From Novosphingobium sp. (GTDB lineage: Bacteria; Pseudomonadota; Alphaproteobacteria; Sphingomonadales; Sphingomonadaceae), in assembly GCA_016719755.1 (NCBI GenBank), contig JADJYM010000005.1, forward strand, positions 1-42,852: 42,852 bases of DNA, in the 5' to 3' direction. The notes under the pieces are model-generated. The model was not told the DNA's origin. It made no database searches and saw nothing but the letters and a program-made list of their open reading frames with translations. Shown in pieces: positions 23,865-31,818 of the stretch. Position 1 is the stretch's first letter. Every line of letters starts with the position of its first letter. A program made the position numbers and the translations under genes.

Positions 23865-24310
23865 TCAGCTGCGGTTTTTGAAGCGCCAGCTGTCGTTGCC
23901 TGTCTCGACGATATCGCAATGGTGGGTGATGCGGGTCGAGCAGCGCAGTGGTCATTTTGGGGTCGCCGAACACGGTGGGCCATTCGCCAAAGGCCAGGTT
24001 GGTGGTGATGATGACCGAGGTCTGCTCGTAGAGCTTGCTGATCAGATGGAACAGCAGCTGGCCGCCTGAGCGGGCGAACGGTAGATAGCCCAGTTCATCG
24101 AGCACCACGAGATCGAGCCTGCCGAGCTGGGCTGCGATGGCGCCAGCCTTGCCGATGCGAGCTTCTTCTTCGAGCCGAGTGACGAGATCGACCGTGTTGA
24201 AGTAGCGTCCGCGAGCGCCAGCACGCACGACGCCGGCGGTGATCGCGGTGGCCAGATGGGTCTTGCCCGTCCCGGTCCCGCCGATGAGCACGATGTTCCG
24301 GCGACCAGGT
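23865..24310 (-). pseudogene. istB: IstB-like ATPase remnant
   Basis: IstB is the AAA+ helper ATPase of IS21 transposition. The remnant starts just before the Walker A segment ([17 protein letters not shown]), continues through [15 protein letters not shown] and [12 protein letters not shown] (Walker B), and includes [14 protein letters not shown]. Near 23930 a one-base shift changes frame, after which the normal end [11 protein letters not shown] runs to a stop at 23865. The first 90 or so residues of a normal IstB are absent, replaced by the istA fusion. Confidence 0.8.
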
Positions 24311-24974
24311 ACGAACGAACCTGCGTGAACACCCGCTCCTTGCCGATGAACACGGTGGTGACCGCGGTCTTCATGTTATCGTAGATCCCGCGCAGCGGAA
24401 CGCCACCAAAGAAGGCGAAGCCGCGGGCATGGGCGTCAAACACCATCTCCTGTGTCTCGCGTGGATAGGCTCGGACATAGACTGCCCGCGACGCGCATAG
24501 CCGCATATGCGCCACCTTCACCCGCATCGGCTTGCCGGCGATCTCTACGTCCTCATGGCTCCAGTCGAACTGGTAGGCCTCGCCGGGCTGGAATAGCAGC
24601 GGGATAAAGGCCGGCGCCCCATCGCCAGGATCCTTGCGCCGTGCTTCCGCCCAGCGCCGGGCGTAGCGCCGGACCGCATCGTAGGAACCCTCGAACCCCT
24701 CACGGCACAGCAGGTCATGGATGCGCGTCATCCGCAGCCGATCGCGCCGGGGCCGGGCCTCGTTCTCCGTCAGCAGCACATCGAGCCGCTCCTGAAACGG
24801 CCCAAGCCTGGGCAGCGGTTGAACCTTGCGCCGATAATCGAACGCGCCTTCCGGCGCCCGGATCGCCTTGCGCACCACCTTGCGCGACAGCCGCAGATCC
24901 CGCGCAATCGCCTTGATCGACTTCCCATCCGCGTGTTCACGCCGAATCCGGCAAACTGTCTCCACCACCAACAT
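24310..24974 (-). pseudogene. istA: IstA-like transposase, 3' half deleted
   Basis: IstA is the DDE transposase of IS21. From the ATG at 24974 come an N-terminal HTH (SIKAIARDLRLSRKVVRKAI), a second DNA-binding segment, and the start of the catalytic core: GEAYQFDWSHEDVEI with the first Asp and [16 protein letters not shown] with the second. After [10 protein letters not shown] the frame runs directly into istB sequence in a different frame (near 24310). The third catalytic residue (Glu) and about 270 residues are lost, so the protein cannot catalyse transposition. Confidence 0.82.
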
Positions 24975-25024
24975 CCCGATCTCGCCACCTGGAAAACCAG
25001 ACAGCTCGCTACACCATCAGAATG

Positions 25025-25086
25025 AGGGGTCCCTTTTAGACGCCGATCACCCCGCTAACGGGGTCCCTTTTGCACGCCGGTCTACA
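25025..25086. repeat. IS21-type right terminal repeats
   Basis: Read inwards on the minus strand: TGTAGACC, then GGCGTGCAAAAGGGACC and GGCGTCTAAAAGGGACC. One 17-mer is identical to a left-end repeat, confirming the element's boundary at 25086. Confidence 0.75.
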
Positions 25087-26270
25087 CCCGAGGGCTTTTG
25101 ATTGCTGACGAAGTCGGTCTGGGTAAGACCATTGAAGCAGGACTGATCTGGACCGAACTGGTTGCCCGCTTCGATGCTCGGCGGCTGCTGGTGGTGTGTC
25201 CTAAGCCCCTCGTGGAAAAATGGCGGGCTGAGCTGCGCTCAAAGTTCAACGTGGAAGCCAAGGCGTGCAATGCGGCAGAACTGATAGACCTGCTGCGCGA
25301 CGATACCGAGCGCAAGCAGGGCTTCGCCGCCATAGCATCACTTTCGTCGCTGCGGCCTCCAGCGAAATGGAATGACGATGTGGAGCCTGACCAGTCCGCG
25401 AGGGGGCAACTGGCTCGCTACCTGGCCGATGAGCGAGATGATGAGCTGTTCGACCTGGTGATCTTCGATGAAGCCCACCACATGCGCAATGCCGATACCG
25501 CCAATCATAAACTCGGACAGCTGGTCACCGAGGCTGCAGACTATAGCCTTTTGCTATCCGCCACCCCGATTAACCTGCGCTCGAACGACCTGCGGGTGCT
25601 GCTGAAATTGCTTGATCCGGACACGTTTGAAAACGAATGGCAGTTTGCGATCCTGCAGGATGAAAACGCGCCTCTGGTCGCCGCCTGCGAGGCAGCCCGA
25701 AATCCGGGTGTGCCCATCGCCTCAGTGGCAAAATTGATAGATGAGCTGCCGCCTGGGCGGATTCTCAAAACCGGGGGGCGTCTCAAGCGGCTTCGCGCTG
25801 AACTGAAGTCTGGCGTAGAAGATACCCCTGAAACTAGGGTGCGTTTGGCCGCCCGGCTAGAGGAGATGTCGCTTCTTGGTTCGATTGTGAACCGAACACG
25901 ACGCCGGGATGTGGCTGAGTTCAAGGTCGAGCGGCGGCCCAAGACCATTCCTTGGGAAATGTCAGCGGACGAACGCAAATTTTATAATCGAATTACGCAT
26001 GCGATCGAGCGCTACGCCTATGACCGGGATCTCAATGAACGGTTCCTGCTAGCTCAGACACAGCGTCTTCTGGCGTCCAGTCTGGCGTCGGCTTATCGCC
26101 ATTGGGGGGAGAAGACCGGCAATCTTTCGCTGGATGAAGAGGACGACGACGCGCCGAAATCGGTTCCAGGTCCGCTTGTCAGTGCTCTTGGCGAAATCTG
26201 CAATGACCGCACGGTCCTTGCAGAGCTGGAACGGAACGATACCAAGTTCGAGAGGCTGAGCGCTGCGATC
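25087..26270 (+). pseudogene. SNF2/DEAD-like helicase remnant, cut at both ends
   Basis: The frame runs directly out of the IS21 end into RGLLIADEVGLGKTIEAGLI, the Walker A region of SNF2-type ATPases. It continues with LLVVCPKPLVEKWRAEL (motif Ia), FDLVIFDEAHHMRN (Walker B, DEAH) and SLLLSATPINLR (motif III). A family-specific segment includes RRRDVAEFKVERRPKTIPW and ERKFYNRITHAIE. It stops being helicase-like at about NDTKFERLSAAI, where the C-terminal RecA domain should begin. The N-terminus is replaced by the IS21 element and the C-terminus by the recombinase cassette. Similar large SNF2 helicases occur in DISARM-like and other defence islands, so this may be a dead defence gene (inference). 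Confidence 0.8.
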
Positions 26271-26332
26271 ATGCGGTCACCAGCGACAAGGTCGAAGGGC
26301 AGGGCCGCATCTACCGCGCGGTTGAGCGCTGA
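26267..26332 (+). pseudogene. 3' end of a DUF3489-like gene
   Basis: In a different frame from the helicase, DHAVTSDKVEGQGRIYRAVE plus R precedes a stop that overlaps the next ATG (TGATG). In many alphaproteobacteria a DUF3489 gene stands just before DUF2924 and a large serine recombinase, and DUF3489 proteins end in a similar 'GH.v.s......YRi' segment. Only 21 codons remain; the junction with the helicase is at about 26258-26272. Confidence 0.5.
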
Positions 26333-26769
26333 TGGGACGCAGGCCCTACATGAGCCCCGGGCGGCTGACCGAATTGCCGCCCGGGGATCTTAAGGCCGAG
26401 TGGGCGCGCCGCTATGGCGCGCCTGCTCCCAATCTCTCGCCAGACCTGCTGCGCCTTGGGATCGGTCACAAGCTGCAGGAGGCGAAGCTTGGCGGGATCA
26501 GCAGGGGAACTCGGACCTTGCTGCGCCAGGTCGCAGTGCGGGCAGGGGAGGGTGAGAAGGGCAAGCCGCTGCCGAGGAAGCTCACACCCGGCACCCGGCT
26601 GGTGCGCGACTGGCGCGGCGTGGGTCACACCGTGATCGTGCTGGAGGACGGCTTCGAGTACGACGGCAAGCACTGGAACTCGCTCACGGCCATTGCCAGG
26701 GCGATTACCGGGACACCGTGGAACGGTCCGCTGTTCTTCGGACTCGCCGAGCGGAAGAAGAAGGCATGA
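26332..26769 (+). CDS. DUF2924 domain protein
   Basis: A basic 145-residue protein. LTELPPGDLKAEWARRYGAP, LSPDLLRLGIGHKLQE and KLTPGTRLVRDWRGVGHTVI followed by DGFEYDGKHWNSLTAIARAI are the features of DUF2924. The second half looks like a small DNA-binding fold. Members are almost always found directly upstream of large serine recombinases and may be accessory factors for recombination. It overlaps the recombinase start by 4 bases (ATGA). Confidence 0.88.
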   Translation: MGRRPYMSPGRLTELPPGDLKAEWARRYGAPAPNLSPDLLRLGIGHKLQEAKLGGISRGTRTLLRQVAVRAGEGEKGKPLPRKLTPGTRLVRDWRGVGHTVIVLEDGFEYDGKHWNSLTAIARAITGTPWNGPLFFGLAERKKKA

Positions 26770-28403
26770 AGGTGCTGCGCTGCGCGGTATATACTCGCAA
26801 GTCGACCGAGGACGGGCTCGAACAGGAGTTCAACAGCCTCGATGCCCAGCGCGAGGCCTGCGAGGCTTACATCACCAGCCAGCGGCACGAGGGCTGGACG
26901 CTGGTTCCCGGGCGCTACGATGACGGCGGGTTCTCGGGCGGCAACTTGGAACGCCCGGGGCTGAAGGCGCTGCTCGCCGAGGTCGACGCCGGTCATGTCG
27001 ATGTCATCGTCGTCTACAAGGTCGACCGCCTGACCCGCAGCCTCGCGGACTTTGCCAAGATCGTTGAACGCCTCGATGCGAAGGATGCCAGCTTCGTCTC
27101 GGTGACCCAGGCGTTCAACACCACCACCTCGATGGGGCGCCTCACGCTCAACGTTCTGCTCAGCTTTGCCCAGTTCGAGCGCGAAGTCACCGGCGAGCGC
27201 ATCCGCGACAAGATCGCGGCGTCAAAGAAGAAGGGGCTGTGGATGGGAGGTCCCGTGCCGCTCGGCTACCAGGTGATCGAGAGGAAGCTGGTTCCAGTGC
27301 CGGAAGAGGCCGAGCGGGTGCGCACCATCATGCGGCGCTACCTCGCGGTCAGGAATGTCCCGGCCCTGATCGAGATCCTGCGCGCCGAAGGCGTGGTCAC
27401 CAAGATCCAGCACCGTGCCAGCGGGCCGCACCGCGGCGGCATCCCGTTTGCCCGGGGCAGCCTGTTCCACCTGCTCAAGAACCCGGTCTACCGCGGCAAG
27501 ATCGTCCACAAGGGCAAGGTCTACGAGGGTGAGCACCAACCCATCGTCGATGAAGGCCTGTGGGAGCAGGTGCAGATGCACCTTGCCGAGAAGGCACCGC
27601 CGCGTAAGCGGCCGACCAACGATCCGCAGCGCGCCATGTTGCGCAATCTGATTACCGATCCCCATGGCCGGCCAATGGTCCCGACCTATGGCTCGAGCAA
27701 GATCAAGCGCTACGCCTACTACGAGACCCGCAAGGACCTTGCCCGGCCCGGGGATGCACCTGGTCTTCGCTTCCAGCGCGGGCATCTCGAGCAGCACCTG
27801 ATCGGCCATCTCGAGGAGCTGCTGGGTGACGAGCATGCCCTGCGCCGCCTGTCGGGCATCGAGGAAGCCGGAGTGCTGCGCACGATGTTCGCAACCGCGC
27901 ATCTGCTCGCCCTGCAGTTGCGCCAGATCGGCAAAGTCGAACAAGCACTGCGCTCGCTCGTAGCTGCGATCATGATTAGGGCAGACTGCATGGAGGTCCT
28001 GCTCCATCCAGCGCCGCTGGCGATCGAGTCGGTCACCAGCCTCGCCTGGTCTATCCCGCTTCCGCATCGCAGGCCGTTCCGGGAAGCGCGCCTGCGAATC
28101 GATGCCGGCGCATCGTCCAGCGGATCATCATCTGATCTCATCAACCTCATCGCCGAGGCGATGGATGCCCAGCGCCTTGTCCTGGCTTCGCCCGAACTCA
28201 ACCTTGCCCAGCTTGCAAAGCGTGAGGGGCGCTGCCGGACCCAGCTCGCAAGGTTGCTGCGCCTCTCCTGGCTGAGCCCCAGGATCATCGAGGCCATCGC
28301 CGAGGGCACCCAGCCCAAGGGCCTCACCCGGCGTGCGCTTCTGATCTGTGACATGCCGATCGACTGGTCCGAGCAGGAGCGCCAGTTCGGGTTCGCTGCC
28401 TGA
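26766..28403 (+). CDS. Large serine recombinase
   Basis: A 545-residue site-specific recombinase. The resolvase domain (about 1-150) holds the catalytic Ser13 in YTRKS, the EFNSLDAQREACEAYI helix, VYKVDRLTRSLADF with conserved Asp and Arg residues, and SFAQFEREVTGERIRDK, the start of helix E. A recombinase domain follows (GLWMGGPVPLGYQV, HLLKNPVYRGKI). The C-terminal third lacks an obvious Zn-ribbon Cys cluster and is helical. It is intact and could be active. It forms an operon with DUF2924 and ends about 200 bases from tRNA-Leu. It probably integrates and excises the element that truncated the SNF2 helicase. Confidence 0.93.
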   Translation: MKVLRCAVYTRKSTEDGLEQEFNSLDAQREACEAYITSQRHEGWTLVPGRYDDGGFSGGNLERPGLKALLAEVDAGHVDVIVVYKVDRLTRSLADFAKIVERLDAKDASFVSVTQAFNTTTSMGRLTLNVLLSFAQFEREVTGERIRDKIAASKKKGLWMGGPVPLGYQVIERKLVPVPEEAERVRTIMRRYLAVRNVPALIEILRAEGVVTKIQHRASGPHRGGIPFARGSLFHLLKNPVYRGKIVHKGKVYEGEHQPIVDEGLWEQVQMHLAEKAPPRKRPTNDPQRAMLRNLITDPHGRPMVPTYGSSKIKRYAYYETRKDLARPGDAPGLRFQRGHLEQHLIGHLEELLGDEHALRRLSGIEEAGVLRTMFATAHLLALQLRQIGKVEQALRSLVAAIMIRADCMEVLLHPAPLAIESVTSLAWSIPLPHRRPFREARLRIDAGASSSGSSSDLINLIAEAMDAQRLVLASPELNLAQLAKREGRCRTQLARLLRLSWLSPRIIEAIAEGTQPKGLTRRALLICDMPIDWSEQERQFGFAA

Positions 28404-28428
28404 GCCGGGCATCAATCGAGCAACAAGA

Positions 28429-28511
28429 GGTGAAGCCGGGTTCTCGCGGGCAGAGAATCCGGCATAATTTTGGCCGCAGCGCCGGACGGGCAGAGAGTCT
28501 CTGGCTTCACC
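28429..28511. repeat. Structured inverted-repeat region downstream of the recombinase
   Basis: GGTGAAGCC (28429-28437) and GGCTTCACC (28503-28511) form a 9-bp inverted repeat around 65 bases. Inside are a GGGCAGAGA direct repeat, a CCGGC/GCCGG pair, and a near-perfect palindrome, CAGAGA-G-TCTCTG (28492-28504). Serine-recombinase attachment sites are short imperfect inverted repeats next to the recombinase gene, so this is a candidate att site (inference). A terminator for the recombinase transcript is the alternative. Confidence 0.4.
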
Positions 28512-28605
28512 GCGAATCGGATGCGCCGCCAAGGCTCGCGGAACTGCGCGCGTTCACGGCCAAGCGGCGCCCGGAGGCATTTTTCTGTTAGCTCGAAAGA
28601 CTGAT

Positions 28606-28692
28606 TGGTGCGGTCGAGAAGACTCGAACTTCCACGGGCTTTCGCCCACAACGACCTCAACGTTGCGCGTCTACCAATTCCGCCACGACCGC
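28606..28692 (-). tRNA. tRNA-Leu (anticodon GAG)
   Basis: Read on the minus strand from 28692, GCGGTCG pairs with CGACCGC in the acceptor stem. The D-arm has TGGTAGACGC. The anticodon arm is CAACG-TTGAGGT-CGTTG with anticodon GAG, followed by a long variable arm (class II, as in Leu) and the T-arm GTTCGAGTC. A discriminator A and encoded CCA (28608-28606) follow. The 3' end points towards the recombinase cassette. Confidence 0.95.
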
Positions 28693-28849
28693 TAAATCAT
28701 CGGGGCGGCATCGGCAAACGCCGGACGCCCCGGGGGTAGGAGCGGGCCATTAGCAAAGGGCCGGGGGGGCTGCAAGGCCTCTCTGGGGTAATCTTGCGAC
28801 TTATATCTGTCCCGGCTGTGGACGGCCGGATTTCCGCGATTGCGGGTTT

Positions 28850-28868
28850 GGTGAACAAGGCGTTCACC
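28850..28868. promoter_or_regulatory. Inverted repeat before the small exported protein
   Basis: GGTGAAC-AAGGC-GTTCACC is a perfect 7-bp inverted repeat ending 8 bases before the ATG at 28876. As RNA it would hide the translation start region in a hairpin; as DNA it could bind a repressor. It contains GAAC/GTTC half-sites, reminiscent of but not spaced like the known alphaproteobacterial LexA box. Confidence 0.4.
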
Positions 28869-28875
28869 ATGGGCC

Positions 28876-29094
28876 ATGAGCCTGCTTGCCCATTTGCTGC
28901 TGATCTCTGCGGCTGCGCTGCCTGCAGCGGCGCCGTCCCAACCGCCGCCGCCGCGCGGCGGGGTTGCGGTGGTGGTGCGGGTCCAGGCGGAAGTGCTTCG
29001 CGCCGAGCGTGCGGCGCCGGAGGCAGGGGCAGGCCGCCTTGAGCGGCAGGTTATGCGCCGCCGCGACGGGCAGATGCTGGTCGAGTTCGATTGA
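28876..29094 (+). CDS. Small exported protein of unknown function
   Basis: 72 residues: a Sec-type signal (MSLLAHLLLISAAALPAAA, cleavage near residue 19-20), a Pro-rich linker (PSQPPPPRGG), and a short domain with VVVRVQAEVLRAE and a C-terminal RRRDGQMLVEFD. The final 'R..dG...veF' pattern is seen in small conserved sphingomonad proteins, but I know no function. A hairpin covers the translation start region. It is convergent with the zinc-ribbon gene. Confidence 0.6.
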   Translation: MSLLAHLLLISAAALPAAAPSQPPPPRGGVAVVVRVQAEVLRAERAAPEAGAGRLERQVMRRRDGQMLVEFD

Positions 29095-29112
29095 GCGGAG
29101 ACCGGCTCCGGC

Positions 29113-29991
29113 TTAGCCGGGCTTCCAGCCGAACTTGGCGCGCACCGCTGCCTTGGGCACGGGCACAAGTGCCTCATTGATCTGCACGCTTTCGCCGGGG
29201 GCGAGGACGCGCTTGGGCGCGCGGATTTCGGCCAGATAGACCTGCCGGTTGCGGCTGTCGAACAGGACCACCAGGATCGGCGGCACGCTGCGCGAAGTCG
29301 AGGCGGTATTCGTCACCGTGCCGCTGACGCCGAAAAACCACGAATGATCGGGCAGTTGCCGCCGGTCCTGCTGCTTGGCCGGGAAGTCCAGCTTCAGGCC
29401 GGGCTGCGCTTCGGCAAACAGGGGGCGGGCAAAGGGCATCCAGCTGGGCAGGCCGTACCACGCGGTGGCCCCGATCGCCCCCAGCGCGGCCAGTGCGAAC
29501 AGGATTGCTGCTAAGGTCCACATCCGGGCCGGATTGCGGCGCGGACGGAACGGAGGTTCATGCGCGAAACTTGAATAGTCGCCGTCATCTTCCTGGCGCG
29601 CACGTTCGAACCCGGGATCGACATAGACCGGCGGCGGAGGCGGCGGCAGCGCATCTTCCGGTTCGGGGTCCGGTTCGGGCGCGGCAGCGGCAGGCGGGGG
29701 AGGGGCGCCCTCTGGATCGGGCTCGGGGTCGCGCTGCTGTGGAGGCTCCACGGCAGGTTCAGGCTCTGTCGGCGCGGCTGGCCTGACCGGTTCGGGCGGG
29801 GCTGGCTCGCTTGCCGGTGGAGGCGGCGGCGCGGGCGGGGCTGCCACCGGAGCCGGGCGCGGCGCCAGCTCCGGGCCCTCCTGGTACCAGCTGTGCCGGC
29901 ACTTGGCGCAGCGCACGGTCCGCCCTTCCACCCCGATTGCCGTATCGGGAACGACGTAGCGCGTCGCGCAGGCGGGGCAGGCGATGATCAT
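29113..29991 (-). CDS. MJ0042-type zinc-ribbon membrane protein
   Basis: 292 residues from the ATG at 29991. The N-terminal zinc ribbon has CPAC (residues 5-8) and CAKC (about 26-29), as in MJ0042 domains, followed by a long Pro/Glu/Ala-rich linker (about 40-130). One membrane helix is at about 160-185 (WTLAAILFALAALGAIGATAW). A C-terminal DUF3426-like domain (about 205-292) contains FFGVSGTVTNTASTSRSVPP and LAPGESVQINEAL. An in-frame codon at 30072 would add a non-ribbon extension, so 29991 is preferred. It is divergent from ftsE, an arrangement conserved in sphingomonads. The role is unknown, perhaps envelope-related. Confidence 0.85.
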   Translation of the reverse strand: MIIACPACATRYVVPDTAIGVEGRTVRCAKCRHSWYQEGPELAPRPAPVAAPPAPPPPPASEPAPPEPVRPAAPTEPEPAVEPPQQRDPEPDPEGAPPPPAAAAPEPDPEPEDALPPPPPPVYVDPGFERARQEDDGDYSSFAHEPPFRPRRNPARMWTLAAILFALAALGAIGATAWYGLPSWMPFARPLFAEAQPGLKLDFPAKQQDRRQLPDHSWFFGVSGTVTNTASTSRSVPPILVVLFDSRNRQVYLAEIRAPKRVLAPGESVQINEALVPVPKAAVRAKFGWKPG

Positions 29992-30145
29992 GGCTTTGAC
30001 GTTAAACATGTTGCAGTGCATCGCGGCAAGCGCCAGCGGACCAAGGAAAGGCGGCAATCCCCTTTTTTCCACATGGATTGGCCGCTATAGCCCCAATGCC
30101 CGACGCACCTTGCTGGACTGACCGCCATTTCATGACCCCTGCCCA

Positions 30146-30874
30146 ATGACCAGTGCCGCCGACGGGGAGATCGTCCACTTCGAAAACGTGGGGCTGCGGT
30201 ATGGCAGCGACCGCGAGGTGCTGAGCGATGTGTCTTTCACCCTGTTTCCGGGCAGTTTCTACTTCCTGACGGGGGCAAGCGGCGCGGGCAAGACCTCGCT
30301 GCTCAAGCTGCTTTACCTGGCCCAGCGCCCCTCGCGCGGGATGATCCGGATGTTCGGAACCGACGCGATCACCATGCCGCGCGAAAGCCTGCCAATGCTG
30401 CGGCGGCGACTGGGTGTGGTGTTCCAGGACTTCCGGCTGGTTGCGCACCTGTCCGCCTTCGACAATGTCGCTTTGCCGCTGCGCGTGGCAGGAGTGAGCG
30501 AGCGCGAGTTGGCCAAGCCCGTGGCCGATATGCTGGAATGGGTCGGTTTGACCGAGCGGATGCATGCGCGGCCCGCCCAGCTTTCCGGTGGCGAGCAGCA
30601 GCGCGTGGCCATCGCCCGCGCGGTGATCGGCCGCCCCGATATGCTGGTGGCGGACGAGCCAACCGGCAACGTCGATCCGGAAATGGCGATCAAGCTGCTG
30701 CGCCTGTTCGAGGCGCTTAACCGGCTGGGGACGACGGTGGTGGTCGCCACCCACGATCTTCACCTGCTGAAAAAGGTTCCCGATTCGCTGATCATGCGGC
30801 TGGACAAGGGGCGCCTGTCCGATCCGACCGGCGCGCTGCGCTATCCCCCCCGGCCCGCCGCGGCGAGGGTCTAG
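30146..30874 (+). CDS. ftsE: Cell division ATP-binding protein FtsE
   Basis: A 242-residue ABC ATPase that works with FtsX at the septum to activate peptidoglycan hydrolases. Walker A GASGAGKT (43-50), Q-loop VVFQDFRL, signature LSGGEQQRVAIARA, Walker B MLVADEPTGNVD and H-loop VATHDLHLL are all intact. VVFQDFRLV and LLKLLYLAQRPSRG are typical of FtsE rather than other ABC proteins. The stop lies 3 bases before ftsX. Confidence 0.95.
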   Translation: MTSAADGEIVHFENVGLRYGSDREVLSDVSFTLFPGSFYFLTGASGAGKTSLLKLLYLAQRPSRGMIRMFGTDAITMPRESLPMLRRRLGVVFQDFRLVAHLSAFDNVALPLRVAGVSERELAKPVADMLEWVGLTERMHARPAQLSGGEQQRVAIARAVIGRPDMLVADEPTGNVDPEMAIKLLRLFEALNRLGTTVVVATHDLHLLKKVPDSLIMRLDKGRLSDPTGALRYPPRPAAARV

Positions 30875-30877
30875 GCG

Positions 30878-31818
30878 ATGGCGCTCAAGCTTCCCTCGAT
30901 GATGCCAGGCGCTTTGGCGCGCGGCTGGCGTTCGCTGTCGGGTGGAGATGCCCTGCTGGTCCAGCAAGGTCGGCTGGCTGGCCCGATGCCATGGGTTATC
31001 GCGATCATGGTCGCGCTAACAGTGATTGCCGCCGCCGCTGGTCTGGCGCTGGCCAACACGGCCCGCAACGCCGCCGACGAACTGTCGGGCGGCATCACGG
31101 TTCAGGTGATTGAGGCCAATCCCGCCGAGCGCGAGCGTCAGGCCCAGGCCGCCCTGCGGGTGCTGCGCGAAACGCCGGGGGTGGTTTCCGCCAAGGCCGT
31201 GTCGCAAGCCGAAGTGGAGCGGCTGATCGAGCCCTGGCTCGGCACCTGGGCGGCGGGGGACGAGGATATTCCCGTGCCCGCGCTGGTCGATGCGCGGCTG
31301 CGCGATCCGGTGGACGGCGAAATGCTGGGCGCGATGCGGCGGCTGGTGCGGCAGGTCGCTCCGGCGGCGCGCGTCGATGCGCAGTCAAGCTGGCTGGGGC
31401 CGGTCTTCGGAGCGATCGATTCGCTGCAATGGCTGGCCCTGGCGCTGGTCGGCCTGCTGGCCGCAGCCACCTGCGCGGCGGTGCTGCTGGCGGTACGGAC
31501 CGCGCTCGGCTCCAACCGCGACACGATCGAGATTGTCCACCTGCTGGGTGGGACCGATGTCCAGATCGCCCGGATCTTTCAGCGTTCGGTTGCCTTCGAT
31601 GCGGCTGGCGGCGGGGCGCTGGGTCTGGCGCTGGGCCTGGTCGCGGTGCTGTTCCTGGGGCAGCGCTTTGCCGGGCTGGGGGCCGGGCTGGTCAGCGCGG
31701 GGGGGCACTGGGCTGGCAGGACTGGCTGTTGCTGGCGCTGATCCCGATTGCCGGGGTCTGCCTGGCCATGGTGACCGCGCGCCTTGCCGTGGTCCGCGCC
31801 CTGCGGCGGATGCTGTGA
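30878..31818 (+). CDS. ftsX: Cell division protein FtsX, one frameshift near the 3' end
   Basis: The membrane partner of FtsE. One helix (MPWVIAIMVALTVIAAAAGL) is followed by the periplasmic domain with VIEANPAERERQAQAAL and LRETPGVVSAKAVSQAEVER, then three C-terminal helices (WLALALVGLLAAATCAAVLL, and so on). The segment EIVHLLGGTDVQIARIFQRS is diagnostic for FtsX. At the G-run near 31697-31705 the frame shifts; the last helix (LGWQDWLLLALIPIAGVCLA) and the end VRALRRML continue in another frame to 31818. Joined, about 313 residues. In an envelope gene of this order the shift is probably a homopolymer error. Confidence 0.88.

Larger units (their letters stand above)
23702..25086 (-). mobile_element. 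Defective IS21-family insertion sequence
   Basis: The left end begins TGTCAATCGGCG and the right end, read inwards, TGTAGACCGGCG. Both start with TGT and carry subterminal repeats of the form GGCGT-x5-6-GGGACC: twice at the left (GGCGTTCAATCGGGACC, GGCGTGCAAAAGGGACC) and twice at the right. This is the layout of IS21-family ends. The 1385-base element is far shorter than the usual 2-2.6 kb because istA is joined to the middle of istB by an internal deletion. The bases immediately outside the ends do not form an obvious target duplication. Confidence 0.85.

Noticed and set aside
28606-28692. A second copy of the tRNA-Leu 3' end as the other attachment site
   Set aside because: I looked for a repeat of the tRNA's last 20-odd bases near the IS21 element, the helicase junction and 14-18 kb and found none, so a tRNA-based att pair cannot be claimed within the window.
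30002-30967. Minus-strand frame of 321 codons over ftsE
   Set aside because: ftsE is unmistakable on the plus strand; the antisense frame is a His/Gln/Arg-rich shadow.
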